Assembly: GCA_001931905.2 (NCBI GenBank) | Contig: MSJI02000734.1 | Location: 55,074-119,073, forward strand | Reading direction: 5' to 3' | DNA from: Cladosporium sp. IMV 00045 | Lineage: Eukaryota; Ascomycota; Dothideomycetes; Cladosporiales; Cladosporiaceae | DNA length: 64,000 nt | Shown: one piece after another, positions 20,769 through 32,233 of the stretch | How positions within the stretch are numbered: position 1 is the stretch's first letter | Layout: each line of letters begins with the position of its first letter | Notes under the pieces: model-generated | Told to the model about the DNA's origin: nothing | The model's database searches: none | What the model saw: only the letters and a program-made list of their open reading frames with translations | Position numbers and translations under genes: made by a program

Positions 20769-21236
20769 TTTGGTGGGTGTCGAGTCGGGGAGTAAGTGGT
20801 GAGGACTAGAACCGAGCGCTGAGTGTGATGATCGAGGGTACAAAGGGCTTTTTGGAAGCAATCAACACGTCGGTGCACGGTATAGGGATATGTGGGAGTG
20901 AAGTGGTGGAGGAGAAGTGCACAAGAGTTTGAGTGGTGTGGAGGGTGACGCGCAGAAAGTCAAAGAGATGGGAGGCGCGAGGGGGAATTGATTGATTGGA
21001 GCATGTCCGAGCTGGCTGGCTGCAAGGTACCTCTCTTCACATGTCATCAGCTTCTGACATACCCACGACATTCACGCCAAACCATTGCAACGCGATCTTT
21101 CAATTGGTGCCAGCCGCATCATAGACTCAATTAGGTCATGTTGTCTTGATTCGAAACAGAGCGCGACGCTTGCTCTTTGCGACAATACTTAGCCTGAGCA
21201 TCGCAATCGCTCGTTGCATCACAAGCAGCCAACACT
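20769..21236. promoter_or_regulatory. Divergent promoter DPB3 / CLR2
   Basis: 468 bp separating two divergent start codons of chromatin or replication-related genes. On the minus strand the part near DPB3 is rich in CACT/CTCC pyrimidine tracts. No RNA gene or specific operator is visible. Confidence 0.4.
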
Positions 21237-23298
21237 ATGGCACGCTTCTATCCGCTATATGTTCGCCGGAGCGACGGAAAGAAGGAGATATTTGCCAAGG
21301 GCAAAGTAAGAGAGCCGAACCAGCCGACCGATCAACAACTGGACCAAAGACCGGACAAGAATGGCGTCAGCGACTTCTACCGAGAAGTTGCACCAGATGA
21401 GATCAAGCACCTTGATTGGAGACGAAAGCTAGGCGGCATGCTGGCGCGCGAGTTGGGATGGAAAGATCCGAGTGGAGGTGGTGGGTATGTCTAGTCGGCC
21501 TTTGCGCATTACATGATCGCTAATACATTGCTTTCCAGACAGTGGCTGCATCCTCGTAACATTCCCTGAAGGCTACCGCCTCTACGAACACGTCAAGAAA
21601 ACCGAGAAGGATGGACAGACTGAGGTGAAGACAAAGACGCATGCAGGAGGTGGTAATGACAGACAAGATGCCTACCTCTATGGTCACCCTACTGGCCGAC
21701 GAAAGCGCTTTCGAAGCCCCGCCGATTTCTTTCCACATATGCTTTGGATGTGTACGGATGAGAGTGGTGACCCAGACAATTGCTCATGCAAAATCTGCTC
21801 ACCGGAGGAGTTGGACACTGTGGTACCCAGTAATGCAAAGAACATAAAGGCAGAGAAGGCTGTGAAGCCTGAGGTGAAACAGGAGTTCGAGAAGCCTACG
21901 ATTAGCCAGGCTGTTTCGCCGGCAACGCAGGTCGAAACACAGGTGCCGTCTCGGCCAACAAGCACTGTCCAGCAGCAGCAGCTCCCACAAGCACAACTAC
22001 AAGGGCAACCAATGCCTTCTCCTCTTCCGCCCGCCAAAAGCCCGGATCAACAAGAGGATAGAAGATACGGTGGCTTTATGTACAGACCTGGGGAGGTTGT
22101 ATGGTTCAGCCGTGTTCAAGCTTGGGGCCTGGGTGTGGTCTTGCGTCGGTGGAACTCCTCAGCAGGCCAGGTCAGCTACACTGTGCAGCCGTTGACCTAT
22201 CCTGGAGGGCCATCTGTGGCAGTCACAAAAAGCTCAGAATTTGACATGAGACCATGGCTGGCCTGGAGCGTCCCTGGCTTTACCCATGCTGGCTTGAACA
22301 ACACCCCAGAGCCTCCACGATACGACAACGTGGACTGGAATGCAGTACGGCAAGGAGCGTATGGACCTGGTGGTGACATGGAGGTTGATGGGTCGATTCT
22401 AGCAGCTAAGAGCATTGACTCGACATACACACCTTTCGGTCAGAACCAAACTCTGGAAGTCGAGCCAGGCGTTTCAGAAACCCATTATGACGGTATTTAC
22501 CTGGGTGGTGAAAAGATCTGGGCTGGGGAACCAGTTCGTTTGGCCATTGGCTCAGGGACGGACATCATGATCGTTCACTCGGTCGTGGAACGAAGAAAGA
22601 CGGCAGCAATGACAGGACAAATCATCCAGCAGTCCATGCACTTTTTAGGAGATCTCTACTCGCTCTCCAACGTCCAACATAGCGATCCAAACATTCCAAC
22701 GCCGGCGGCACAAAAAATGAATCCTCAACTGCCAGATCGCCTTACACAGGATCTGGCCTACCGTAACGCTCGGTCCATCCAAGTCAATCGTGTAGCCAGC
22801 TACTGGAAGTTCATGCGCGGACAAGCGCGCATCGATCTCGACGCCGTGAAAGGCCGCTGGTACGAAGGCAGCATACTACTGCCAATCCTGCAGGGTCAAG
22901 CAAACTTCGACAACATGTCCGCCAAGGGTGACATTCAAGAGGCATCTCTTTGGATGAACAGCCGCGGCGACTGTCAAAACGCCAACCGACCCAGCAACCT
23001 ACCCAAGATTCGCAGCCAGAACATCCGCCAGCCGAACCGTCGTGACGCATTTGGAGCTGCTCTCCCTGCGAGCGCGCAGATTCAAGAGACCACTCCGCAG
23101 CAGTCTCTGCAGATGAATGTCGATCCTGCTCTGAACGAATCGAGCAGTCAGTCCTTGGACATCGATCCGAGGTTTGATACTGCGCAGAGCGGTGGGCAGG
23201 ATAGTGCAGGCATGGAGCAATTCATGGGCCTAGATCCACATGCGGATATACCTGGTTTTGGGCAACAGTATGGAAACCAGTCGCAGGGCTTCTATTGA
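21237..23298 (+). CDS. CLR2: Clr2-like transcriptional silencing protein
   Basis: Homolog of fission-yeast Clr2, a SHREC-complex component that acts with histone deacetylase and remodeler subunits in heterochromatic silencing. Two exons (21237-21484 and 21543-23298; intron GTATGT...ACAG, 58 nt) give 667 aa. The Clr2 N-terminal signature is present: AYLYGHPTGRRKRFRSPADF, FFPHMLWMCTDE and a CSCKICSPEE Cys pair. A Gln/Pro-rich linker precedes the second conserved domain (YRPGEVVWFSRVQAWGLGVV, YDGIYLGGEKIWAGEPVRL, MIVHSVVERR). The C-terminal part is disordered and Gln/Ser-rich. The exon-1 end was chosen because it keeps GGCILVTFPEGYRLYEH in frame. Confidence 0.88.
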
Positions 23299-23692
23299 GC
23301 AGGAAGATGAATGGATGGATGATAGATGAATCGCGATTCAGATGTGCGAGACGAGATACCTGCTACTCACGCGGTGGGCGCAATAGTGAGTATACAATAC
23401 GCTTTTCAATGATACCTACATTTACCTTCTTGATGAGATTGAGCTATTTGCAGTTGCTTCCGAGTAGCCGCGTATGCTTTCTGGGCTTTGAAGCATGCAG
23501 TAGTACGACTGCTTCATTGCACATGCACTTTCTGGGATCCTAAGGCAGCCATCCGCGTCCTCGCCCTCAACGCTTCCACACGGCAGTCAATCGCATGCCC
23601 AATTATACTTCATGGTGACAGAAAAAAGTTCAATTCATGAATCTACCTCATTCATACGGACTCAACATCAAAAACCACAACAAAACTCCAAA
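23299..23692. other. Intergenic
   Basis: 3' flank of CLR2 and upstream region of the next gene. An in-frame ATG at 23612 would extend the downstream protein by 27 residues. No other feature seen. Confidence 0.4.
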
Positions 23693-24403
23693 ATGGCAAT
23701 CGACGCAAGCGAACCACCACGCTCGAATCAGGTCACAAATGATCCATTGCTCAAGCCTGCCTTCAATCCTCGCCACCCTCACGCAGCCATACCAAACTAC
23801 TCCACCATGCCCTCAAGCACCCAACGCCCTCCACTCCCACACGCCAACACCAAGACCACCGTGCCAAACACAACATCCGCATCAGCCACAATCTCCAACC
23901 CACGCCGGCCCTTACTCCCTCGCGCCGCAACAACAACCACCGCCATCAAAGATCCCACAAAGCAGCAATCCTCCCGACCGAGTCTCTTCAGACGCGTATC
24001 CTCCTACATCGAAACAGCCACCACATCCACCCACCCCAACCGCCCCGCCCAACCCTCCCACTGGACCAACCACGCGCACCAAAAACCCCTACTGCAGCTC
24101 TGGGATTCCTTTCACGAGAAGGCAGCCGCAGTCGCAGCCGCAGCCGTCGGAGTGACAAATCAACGCACCAAACCGCCGCCCGCTCGATTCGTCACCACCC
24201 AGCTCGCGGTTGTGGAGAAGGCTTTCCTAGCTCAATTTCCGGAGTTGAAGGAAGGCGAGGTGCCGCTGAGCAGAGCTTGGGTGGAGTACGTCCTGGGAGT
24301 TTCGCTCCGGCATCCTTTCTGCGCGGAGGGCAGGGTGGGGAGGTGGGAGGTGCTGGCGGGGGCGGCGAAGGTGGGTGGGATGGGAGCTTGGGGGCCTTGG
24401 TGA
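23693..24403 (+). CDS. Hypothetical Pro/Thr/Ser-rich protein
   Basis: Single open frame, 236 aa from ATG 23693 (MAIDASEPP; context CAAAATGG is better than the upstream in-frame ATG 23612). The first two thirds are low-complexity Pro/Thr/Ser. The last third is more ordered and includes QLWDSFHEKAAAVAAAAVG, TTQLAVVEKAFLAQFPELKE and VEYVLGVSLRHPFCAEGRVG. No family recognised. Base composition flips from C-rich to G-rich near 24130-24250. A GTGAGG donor near the end could add a further exon. Confidence 0.5.
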   Translation: MAIDASEPPRSNQVTNDPLLKPAFNPRHPHAAIPNYSTMPSSTQRPPLPHANTKTTVPNTTSASATISNPRRPLLPRAATTTTAIKDPTKQQSSRPSLFRRVSSYIETATTSTHPNRPAQPSHWTNHAHQKPLLQLWDSFHEKAAAVAAAAVGVTNQRTKPPPARFVTTQLAVVEKAFLAQFPELKEGEVPLSRAWVEYVLGVSLRHPFCAEGRVGRWEVLAGAAKVGGMGAWGPW

Positions 24404-24661
24404 GGGGTTTTTGGGTTTGGGTTCGAGGGTCGTGTGGTGTGGTGTACTTGTACGCACCTACGGACTGGGGATAGGGTAGGGAGAGCCAAAAATTGGGCGC
24501 GAACAGATGCCATGTGGGGCTATGTGCTGGTTTGACGGGCCCTCGCTGGGCTTTGAATTACTGCTGATACTCAACAAAGTGATGATGGAAAAGGAAGAGA
24601 CATTGCATTCTGAAGCCGAAGTCGCGAATCCTATCGTACGCTCGTCATGAACCAAAGCCGC

Positions 24662-25565
24662 CTACCAATCCGCGTAGCTAGGCGGCTGGTACAGCCTGTT
24701 AATCTCATCCACGAGATCCACAGCACTGCTGCCATTTTTGAGATTCTTCCACTGCCCATCATCCCTAATAGCAAAAATATCATTATTCACAGTAACCGTG
24801 CAACTCTTATCAATACCAAGAGCAGAAGTCCTATTAAAGCTGGTGCGCAGCATGTCCACACTCAAACTGCCGCCTTCGGCCGCTGTGCAGTCGTTCAGCT
24901 TGTCGAAGGACATGCCGTGCTCGAGCGCGCATTCCTGCACGAGTTCGCGGCTGGGGATGTCTTCGTATTGGTTGGTCATGCACATGACGAAGCCGAGGTA
25001 GATTTTCGGGTTGGGGTAGTGGTGCGCGGCGCAGAGTTCGAGCATGTTGCCCAAGCATTCTTGGGGGCCGTGTTTGCACGAGACGCCGTCGTCGTCGTTG
25101 GTGACGCTGGTGGAGTTAGTATGGCGCGGTGGCGTGTCAGGGGACTGAGAAGACTCACCTTCCGATGTACGACAGCTTAAAGTCAACTTTGTGGCTGATA
25201 TTTTGCATAGCTGGCAGGACCATGTCATGCAAGCAGTCGCGAGCGTCGGGGCATTTGCTCATGATGAACGCCTCGAGTGGCACGCGGCCAGAGCTGTAGG
25301 GGACGTCGTCTTCATTCCAGGCATCGATGGCAATGACCGACATGCAGAAGATCAAGAAGAAGAAAATCAATCCAGTGACGCCGAACATGATCCTCTTGTG
25401 CCACTTGCCAGACGTCGTCTTGGACCAGGCGCGCATGTACGCTCTTTGGGCTTTGTAGACATTCTGCTGGAGCTCGGCGAGGGTGGGTTCGGGCTCGGTG
25501 GGGCTGTTGTTGTCGCCGAGCTGATGTTCCAGCAGCGGCTGCTTTTCAACTTGACTGGGTTCCAT
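24662..25565 (-). CDS. GILT-family (thiol reductase-like) type II membrane protein
   Basis: Related to gamma-interferon-inducible lysosomal thiol reductase (PF03227 type), a thioredoxin-like fold acting in lumenal compartments. Two exons (25565-25159 and 25106-24662; 52-nt intron ending CTAACTCCACCAG) give 283 aa. Seen: a charged cytosolic N-terminus, one membrane anchor near residues 60-82 (IMFGVTGLIFFFLIFC), then LEAFIMSKCPDARDCLHD where the CxxC redox site should lie, the family motif CKHGPQECLGN, and NRTS and NGSS glycosylation sites. The expected second active-site Cys is Ala (CPDA) with another Cys three residues on, so reductase activity is uncertain. Confidence 0.82.
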
Positions 25566-26204
25566 AATGGTAAAGGCTTCCTTCGAGAAAGTTGTTGTTA
25601 GAGAGAAGAGTTACGGACAAGCAAGCGCTGGCAGGCTAGATGTTGCCTTGGGGAGGTGTGGCAAATGGCGTAGCCGAGCTGCAGCAATCCAGGGTCTGCC
25701 ACTTGCGTGACGCTGATTTGCTGGGGTCAACTTCACCCAAGAAACATGACCTTCCACCATGGAGGATGTTCGTTTCTGACTACGACACGGTTGAGAAGCA
25801 ACAGTAAGGATTTTGTTAAGATTTTTGGAGAACTCCAAATACCGATCGCTACAGTACATCAAGGTGGGGGAAAGGAAACAAGTATAAGGTCAAGGAAATT
25901 GCAGGGTCAGCAATTTTCCCCCATTCCGCAAATCCGTCAGCAACCATGTCCATTGATCAGACGTGTGAGACGCATCGTTCAACAAAACCAAAAGACAAGC
26001 AGGAGTACTGCTAGAATGATAAAAAGCCTTCCACAGGCTTACAAAAATCCGAGAGAAGAGAAGAGAAGAGAAAGTCGCCCTTCCTCTGCTATTGCTTTGC
26101 AGCCTTTGAGAAGCTCAGCGGACGCCTTTGCAATGGTCGCTCATGTAGAGATGAGCTGTGGGCTGTGATTCACATGTCGTCCGTTGCTTGGCGGTGTCTG
26201 CCAC
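25566..26204. other. Intergenic
   Basis: Upstream region of the GILT-like gene and 3' flank of the following minus-strand locus. A short GAGAAGA repeat lies near 26052-26070. No supported gene. Confidence 0.4.
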
Positions 26205-26870
26205 TCACTTCGTCTGCTGTCTGCGCACCTCCAAAGGCAAGCCCTCAATATCTTTGATGAGGCCTGCGCAAAACGCAATGTTCGCCTTCACCTGCTCCAC
26301 TCTCCTCTGCTGCTTCGTAACCATTTTGCGATCGAAGTCGTCTTTCAGAGGAGCTCTGTAATCTTCTCGTCGGAGAAATTGATGGAATCGGCGTGCTCCT
26401 TGACGAGTACCGCGCGAACGGCTTTGAAGACATCCTTTGCGTCTCGATGGTGAATCACGATGATACCCCCGAGCGTCGTCGCAGATTCGATCATGCTTTT
26501 GATCCCCCTGATTCTCTGATGAGCTTGCTTAGAAGCGCTGGCATGAGATCCACCGCGCCTAGATGTGGCTTTGACTAGATCGTTCACTTTGTGCCAGTAC
26601 TTCGCCCCGACTCTTGCGAAGATCTGAGCGCGAGACACGCTGATCTTGCTGTTCGTCAGTGTGATGATATCTGCAACACTTTTCGTCAGTTCGAAGCTCA
26701 TGACGTTTCCAGGAGGAAAATGTCTCCCCTGCTCCAGTTTCAATGGCCTCCGCCTCGACTTCTTGGACATCGTCAGACACAGGCTCCACAGAACGTGAAA
26801 CGTCCTTCTGCAGGCCTGCGTCGCTGTCAACGTCGATGTGGATTGGTTCAGTGATAGTTGGTGTACTCAT
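26205..26870 (-). pseudogene. Hypothetical protein, frame disrupted
   Basis: Three consecutive coding-like segments in different frames. Segment 1 starts at ATG 26870 with MSTPTITEPIHIDVDSDAG. Segment 2 includes FELTKSVADIITLTNSKISV, IFARVGAKYWHKVNDLV and SATTLGGIIVIHHRDAKDVF. Segment 3 is DDFDRKMVTKQQRRVEQV and FCAGLIKDIEGLPLEVRRQQ, ending at TGA 26207-26205. Segments 1 and 2 can be joined by a phase-0 intron ending GGAGCAG. Segments 2 and 3 cannot be joined by any splice pair I can find, because every candidate donor has the wrong phase, so a 1-2 nt indel near 26350 is likely. No family recognised. It could be a pseudogene or an assembly error in an intact gene. Confidence 0.45.
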
Positions 26871-27276
26871 ATTGCTGAGTCTTGAAGAGTAAGAGGCAGT
26901 TGGTATGGAAAGGATGGAGATGTGGTGATTGGATGTTTGATGTAGATGTCGATGTGGATGTAAGGGAGAAAGAGCAAGAAGAAAACATGACTAATTGATA
27001 GCCTCCATCTACTGCGTGACATGAGATGATCACGCGTAAGTGATTGAAGCGATAGAGGCCAAATGAAGCGCATCACAAGCGCTCAGTGATGATGGAAGGC
27101 TGTCATCAAAGCGTACCTTCATTTGAGTGCAGATTAGCCTTACAGCTTGCAAACATGTGAAGGATGGAAACCGCCATTCATCAAGCTACATGATCGAGCT
27201 TTCATCTTCCACGCACTAAAGACTCCAACAATCAAACCTCGAACGACTACACGAACCTCACCAAGCCACAGCAAAG
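26871..27276. other. Intergenic between divergent genes
   Basis: 406 bp upstream of both the broken hypothetical locus and the RBR-like gene. It contains GATGTAGATGTCGATGTGGA-type direct repeats near 26937-26960. No coding frame. Confidence 0.4.
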
Positions 27277-28154
27277 ATGACCTACTACTGCAAGATCTGC
27301 GCATCAGAACTGCGCTCCGCTTTGAGAGTCTCCCCTCAGAGCGATGAGCATGTCCATGATGCCACAGACCGCGCGTGCGGAGAATGCTGGGAAGCCTGGC
27401 TGAGCCTCCAAGTCGAAGAGAAGCGATCAAGCGAGATCCAATGCATGTTCTGCGAAGCCAAAATGGATGCTGAGGACATCAGAAAATTCGGACGCAGGGC
27501 GACAGCATACAGGCAAGTCTCATGCAAGGAAACAAAAATTGCGATCAATCCCTAATTCGGTCATGTCCCAGGTATGCTGAAAAACTCCAAGACGGCATTG
27601 TGTGCATGGCCCGTTGCACCCGGCTCCAACAGTCGTTCGACCGTGAGAAAGATGGACGTATCTTCACCTGCGCTCACTGCGCCTTCAGTGTCTGCGTCGC
27701 CTGCGACCGTCCAGAACACGCAAATGAGAGCTGCAGCGAATATCGCCGTCGGCTGAACGCCGTTCACGGCGACGCAGAAGCTCAAACTCGCAAAGCTTAC
27801 AAAGTCTGTCCCGACTGCGACGCTACGATCGAGCCAGCAAAAGCGAGCTGCTACACGCAGTGCAATTGCGGATACCAATTCTGTAGCGCATGCATGACTC
27901 CCTGGGTGGGGGAAGGCAGCGCGTACCTTCACGGCAAAGAGGCACACTGGCCGGGATGCAAGTACCGCACGAGAGATGCCGAGAGTAAGCATTCGCTCGT
28001 CAACCGATGGCAGCAGACAGAAGAGGTTCAGGACAGGCTGGCTGCGAAGGCGGAGTCGAATCACACGAGGAACGAGACAAGGAAGAGAGCCAGGATGGAA
28101 GAAGCCAGTGGTCTGGAGACCAGCATGCCAGCGAAGAAGCGCATGCCGGATTAA
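27277..28154 (+). CDS. Small RING-IBR-RING-like (RBR) protein with a GC-AG intron
   Basis: Likely RBR-type ubiquitin ligase relative. Exons 27277-27512 and 27572-28154 give 272 aa. The intron has donor AG|GCAAGT, a GC-AG intron, and splicing there keeps ATAYR-YAEKLQDGIVC in frame. RING1-like: CKICASEL, ACGECWEAW, CMFCEAKM. IBR: CMARCTRLQQSF, FTCAHCAFSVCVACDRPEH. RING2-like: VCPDCDATIEP, SCYTQCNCGYQFCSACMTPW. The Cys that is catalytic in RBR ligases is present (YTQC), but the usual preceding His of HxxC is Tyr. The tail is basic (ETRKRARMEEA, PAKKRMPD). Related to the genes at 46529-47748 and 56045-57132, sharing intron position. Confidence 0.82.
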
Positions 28155-28404
28155 GTCGAAGGTAGAGGACCAGGACTGAAGTGAAGGTCGAAACGGCTGC
28201 CGAAGTGCAATCGAGCTGAGAGGGGGCCATTCCTGGAGATGCTTCGATCGAATTCTTGGGGCTCCTACGAGTTTATCCAAGTATAAGGTACTGCAGATGA
28301 CTGTCGGGGTGGTGGCCTTTCTTGAAGATGCGCGAGAAGATACGTGGGCGAAAATTGTATTTGCATAGTATCCAAAGGGCCTCACGGCCACAGCATTTCC
28401 ACAT

Positions 28405-30056
28405 CTAGCAGCCCAAGTACCGTGACTCGAGCCATCGCTTCTCCATATCCTCAACAATCCTGCACACAACAACCTGAATGTCCGGAAACACGCTCATAAG
28501 ACGTCTCAGGCCCTGTGTGCCGGCGGTGTAAGTCACAAACACGATCTTGTGCTCTGGCACTCCATGGTCCAGGAGAACCTTAACGGCCATCAGAGCAGCA
28601 CCTCCACTGCTCATTTGTGGGTCAAGCAATAGGACACCATTATGCGTATTAATCTCTGGCGAGAGCGAATAGTAGTGCAACTCGGGTTCGCCAGTGCGGA
28701 AATTCGTCTGGATGAGCATGCGGCCAGTACGGCAGTCAGGGATGACTCGCTTCAGACCAGTTTCGAGGATGCTACCGCCACGAAGAATTACAACAGCCGA
28801 AACGATACCATCCAGGGCGAGTCCCTTATATGTGTATCCTGGTGAAGTTTCTACGACGCTCGGCCTGTAGAAAAGAGGCTCCGTGGCCTTCTCGACAAGC
28901 ATTACAGCAAGTCGATCAAAGTAGAAGACGAAGTCTTCACGGTCAAGGCCAGGTTCCATGAGTCTCGTGTTGATTCCACGTACTTGACTGGAGTGCTCGA
29001 GGACAATCACGTTGGGTGACAGTGGGGCATCTTCCGATACTTGACCCAGACGGCGGAGTTCTGCCTGGTGAAGAGCAGACTTTTCATCCAAGGTCTTGTG
29101 GATACGATCAGAGATCATGCTTATGGCGACTGTGTTCTCGATGCCTCGAGGGACGATAATGTCTGTTTATCCATTAGCTGATGCTCCAAGTGCACAATGT
29201 GTGTAGAGCGTAGGGATAAGGTGTAGATCAGATAGGAGCGAAAGACGTGATGGTTTGTGTTTCTTCAATGTAATTCAGTTGAACTATGCATTAATTTTGA
29301 ATCATCATGATGGTGGTGGTTTGTGTAGAGAAATGAAAAAAGTAGGACTTACCACCAACGTTCCTCTGGGGCTCAACGTACTTGTGGTAGTTTGGCTTGA
29401 CGAAACTGAACCACTGCTTGATACAACCTTCGATGTCGCGTCCGCGCTCTCGCACGTCGCGAAGCAGTCGTCGAGACAGGCAAAGATCAGGTTCGGCATC
29501 TGCGAAGACCTTCAAGTCTAGCATGTCCAGAACCCGCTGGTCATGTAAAGCGAAGATACCCTCCAAGATCAGGACATGCGGCGAATATATCGTCGTGGTC
29601 TTGTCAAGGCGAGCATGCTTCTCGAAGGAATAGACTGGAATGTCTGCCTTCTTGCTGCACATTTGTTAGTGTTGTCCAAGCAACGAATTGAGAGTGTTGC
29701 TCTTACCCAGCCTTGATGTCCCGAAGCCTGTCGACCAATACATCGAAGTCGATTGCCTCTGGGGCATCGAAGTCATACTCGCATCGGAAAGCAGCAGCAC
29801 TCTGTTCGGGAGTAAGAGGCTTGTAAAAGCTGTCCATGGAGAGAATGACAACCCATGGCAGGCTCAACTCCTTGATAATGGCGTAAGCTAGAGAGGTCTT
29901 TCCAGAGCCTGAGCTACCAGCAATGCCGATTATCGAGGTGTTGGCCCATGGAGGGGAGTAGTGCGCCCTGTCCAAGCGGCCGGTATTGCTCGAGTCGATC
30001 GTCATCTCGTTGACATGGTTAGAAGTTGTTGGAGAGAGCTCCTTCGTAGCCTCCAT
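28405..30056 (-). CDS. URK1: Uridine kinase with C-terminal UPRT-like domain
   Basis: Pyrimidine salvage: phosphorylates uridine and cytidine to UMP and CMP in the cytosol. Three exons (30056-29707, 29654-29353, 29162-28405; introns of 52 and 190 nt) give 469 aa. Seen: P-loop GIAGSSGSGKTS near residue 43, SMDSFYKPLTPEQ, the Walker-B-like HVLILEGIFALHD, LSRRLLRDVRERGRDIEG, and QWFSFVKPNYHKYVEPQR. The second half is the uracil phosphoribosyltransferase-like domain (VPRGIENTVAISMISDRI, VILRGGSILETGL, LLDPQMSSGGAALMAVKVLL). In this family that domain often lacks activity of its own; I cannot judge activity here. The stop is TAG, which shows that TAG is a normal terminator in this genome. Divergent from GID8. 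Confidence 0.93.
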
Positions 30057-30582
30057 GGCTCATCGAAGTAGCCAGCTCAGGTCATCAGCCGAGACTGCAG
30101 TTAATAGTCCACATGATGTGTCCCGGAAAGTGTGAAGGAAAATGCACGAGGACGCAGAGAACGCGCGCGAAAGTGAAGTTCAATTGTGGCCGAGATTCTG
30201 CCGTCGCTAGCTCCACATCTTGGCATTGCCGCAGTACGCCGCGGCTTCAGAGCCTGCCGGAGCTGTTCTTAACAGCTTCCTTCCTTTCAACACCGCATCT
30301 TTCTTCCTTTCCCAACCTCAAAGCTCGCCGGCCCTTGCGTCAGGCGTGATTTTAGCGTTCACCAGTTGGAATGCTGGCAGGTGCAACACCCTGGAAGGTG
30401 CCCTAATAGGCGCTCGTTATCGGTATGTCTTCTTCAACACCCACACCACCAGCGATATCGCAAGCATGCCTTACCGTGTCTGCGAGCCCATCAAGTTCGC
30501 TCGGCGGTCGCCCACCACACCACCGACAATCGCTGATCGAGTAAAACAGCGAGTTCTTCAACATTAGCATAACATCCTGCAA
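30057..30582. promoter_or_regulatory. Divergent promoter URK1 / GID8
   Basis: 526 bp between the two start codons, with no coding frame I would defend. It probably contains both 5' UTRs. The GID8 start could lie in an additional upstream exon here. Confidence 0.4.
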
Positions 30583-31680
30583 ATGGAGCAGAAGATCGCC
30601 AGCATGAAGCCCAACAAAAGGTAAGCTCAACCACCCTTACCCCCCTGTGGTCAAGCCTTACATGATGAACAAACAAATGGGAATCTCTCCGAGGAAATAA
30701 TGCGGAGACAAAAAATCATAGATGTTAGACTTCTGATATTGTGGCTTGACCCTTGGTTGAGGAAAATGCTATGCATGTGCTATGTGTGCAGTTGCTGACT
30801 TCAACACAGTGATATCAACTCCGTCATCATGGACTACCTCATCTCCGAAGGCTACCCCGGCGCGGCTGAGAAGTTTGCGCAAGAGACGAATCTCTTTCAG
30901 GGCGATGCCTTCGACTTGGGGAGCATTGGTGAGCGAGTTCAGATAAGGAATGCCATCCTTGCTGGCCGCATTGAGGATGCTGTCGAGCTGCTCAATGACA
31001 TCAACATCAAGGTATGTCTATCTCTCTTTTATCCCTTCCCTAATTCACAAGATGATACAAGTTTCATGCACCACTCGTAATCCCCCTTCGGGGAGTTGAC
31101 GATGAAAACTCCATTAGACTTCAGTCCTCAGTCTGATCTATTCACATCTACCTCACTCATTACTTCATGGTTTCTCTTGAGCTTGTAGCTAACATGACAA
31201 AAGATTCTAGATGCCAATCCTCGACTGCACTTCAACTTGCTGCAACTACAGCTTGTCGAGATCATTCGTTCTGTTCTCGAACAAAGTAACGGCAAGCCTG
31301 CCTCGGCGGACTTCCGCCCTGCCCTTGAATTCGCAACCTCGTCGCTAGCTCCTCGCGCTCCCACGGATCCACAGTACCAGTCAGCGCTCGAGAAGACGAT
31401 GGCCCTTATGATCTTCGAAACGGATAAGATGATACCTGAGATGAAAGAGCTCCTCGACTTGCAGTTGAGAGAGACTGTAGCTGGTGAAGTGAACAAAGCT
31501 GTCCTTGAATCACAAGGCATGAAGCCCGAGGCGCGGATCAGAGAATTGGTACGTGCCAGGGCATGGGCGGAAGCTCAAGCCAAAGATCTTAATTTGTTGT
31601 CCTTGAACACCGACATCGGTTTGGACGGTGACAACATGAACAGCGTCGCTTCTGATGGCGATGCTATGGTCACGGGATGA
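30583..31680 (+). CDS. GID8: GID/CTLH complex subunit 8
   Basis: Scaffold subunit of the GID/CTLH E3 ubiquitin ligase that degrades gluconeogenic enzymes. Three exons (30583-30620, 30810-31011, 31204-31680; introns of 189 and 192 nt) give 238 aa. Seen: LisH motif INSVIMDYLISEGYPGAAEKF within residues 16-40 or so, CTLH motif IGERVQIRNAILAGRIEDAV and DINIKILDANPRLHFNLLQL, then the CRA part (ETDKMIPEMKELLDLQLRET, VNKAVLESQ). The first coding exon is only 38 nt; start ATG 30583 was chosen because it splices in frame into the LisH helix. The second intron ends ACAAAAG just before ILDANP and contains the branch-like GCTAAC. Confidence 0.88.
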
Positions 31681-32233
31681 GTATAACGACTTAATGAAAT
31701 CTGCTCGTATCAGCGCCGGCGCTGGTGGACATCAATACGAATACAATCAAATCGCTCAAGACTTTTACACCACTACCAATGCCTCTTGTCTCCTCTCCGA
31801 GCCTTCAGTCACTGGTACTCTACCTCAATGTCTAGCAGTGAATTCATTCCCACTCTTCTGCCTTGTGTCATTTGAACTGACTGCACTTGGCGCCACGACA
31901 TTTGCTGATGTCCTTGAGCAGAAACTCTCCTTGGGCAAGTCAAACCCAAGTGCATGGCTGCGCTGCATATCAAGCTCTTTGCCTCTGGTTGTTCGTGCAA
32001 GCAAATTCTGATTCTTGTCGTCGCCATGAGGACTACCTTCAATAGCCTTCCCTGACGCCTGCTTCACTTCCTGTCGAGACGTCGCCGCGAATTCACTTCA
32101 TGGCTGTTGGTCGAGCAACGTCACTGAGCCGCATCACGCAGTCAACCTCAAGCTTTGGTCTTCTCTTTCGACTTTCCGCATACACACAGCTTCATACCAA
32201 ACGACTATCGACCGACACCCCAGAGCACCCAGC
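31681..32233. other. Intergenic
   Basis: 3' flank of GID8 and upstream region of the next plus-strand gene. Nothing coding or repeated is evident. Confidence 0.4.

Noticed and set aside
27561..28472. 303-codon minus-strand open frame over the small RBR gene
   Set aside because: Antisense shadow of the Cys-rich exon 2, with no domain and no splice logic.
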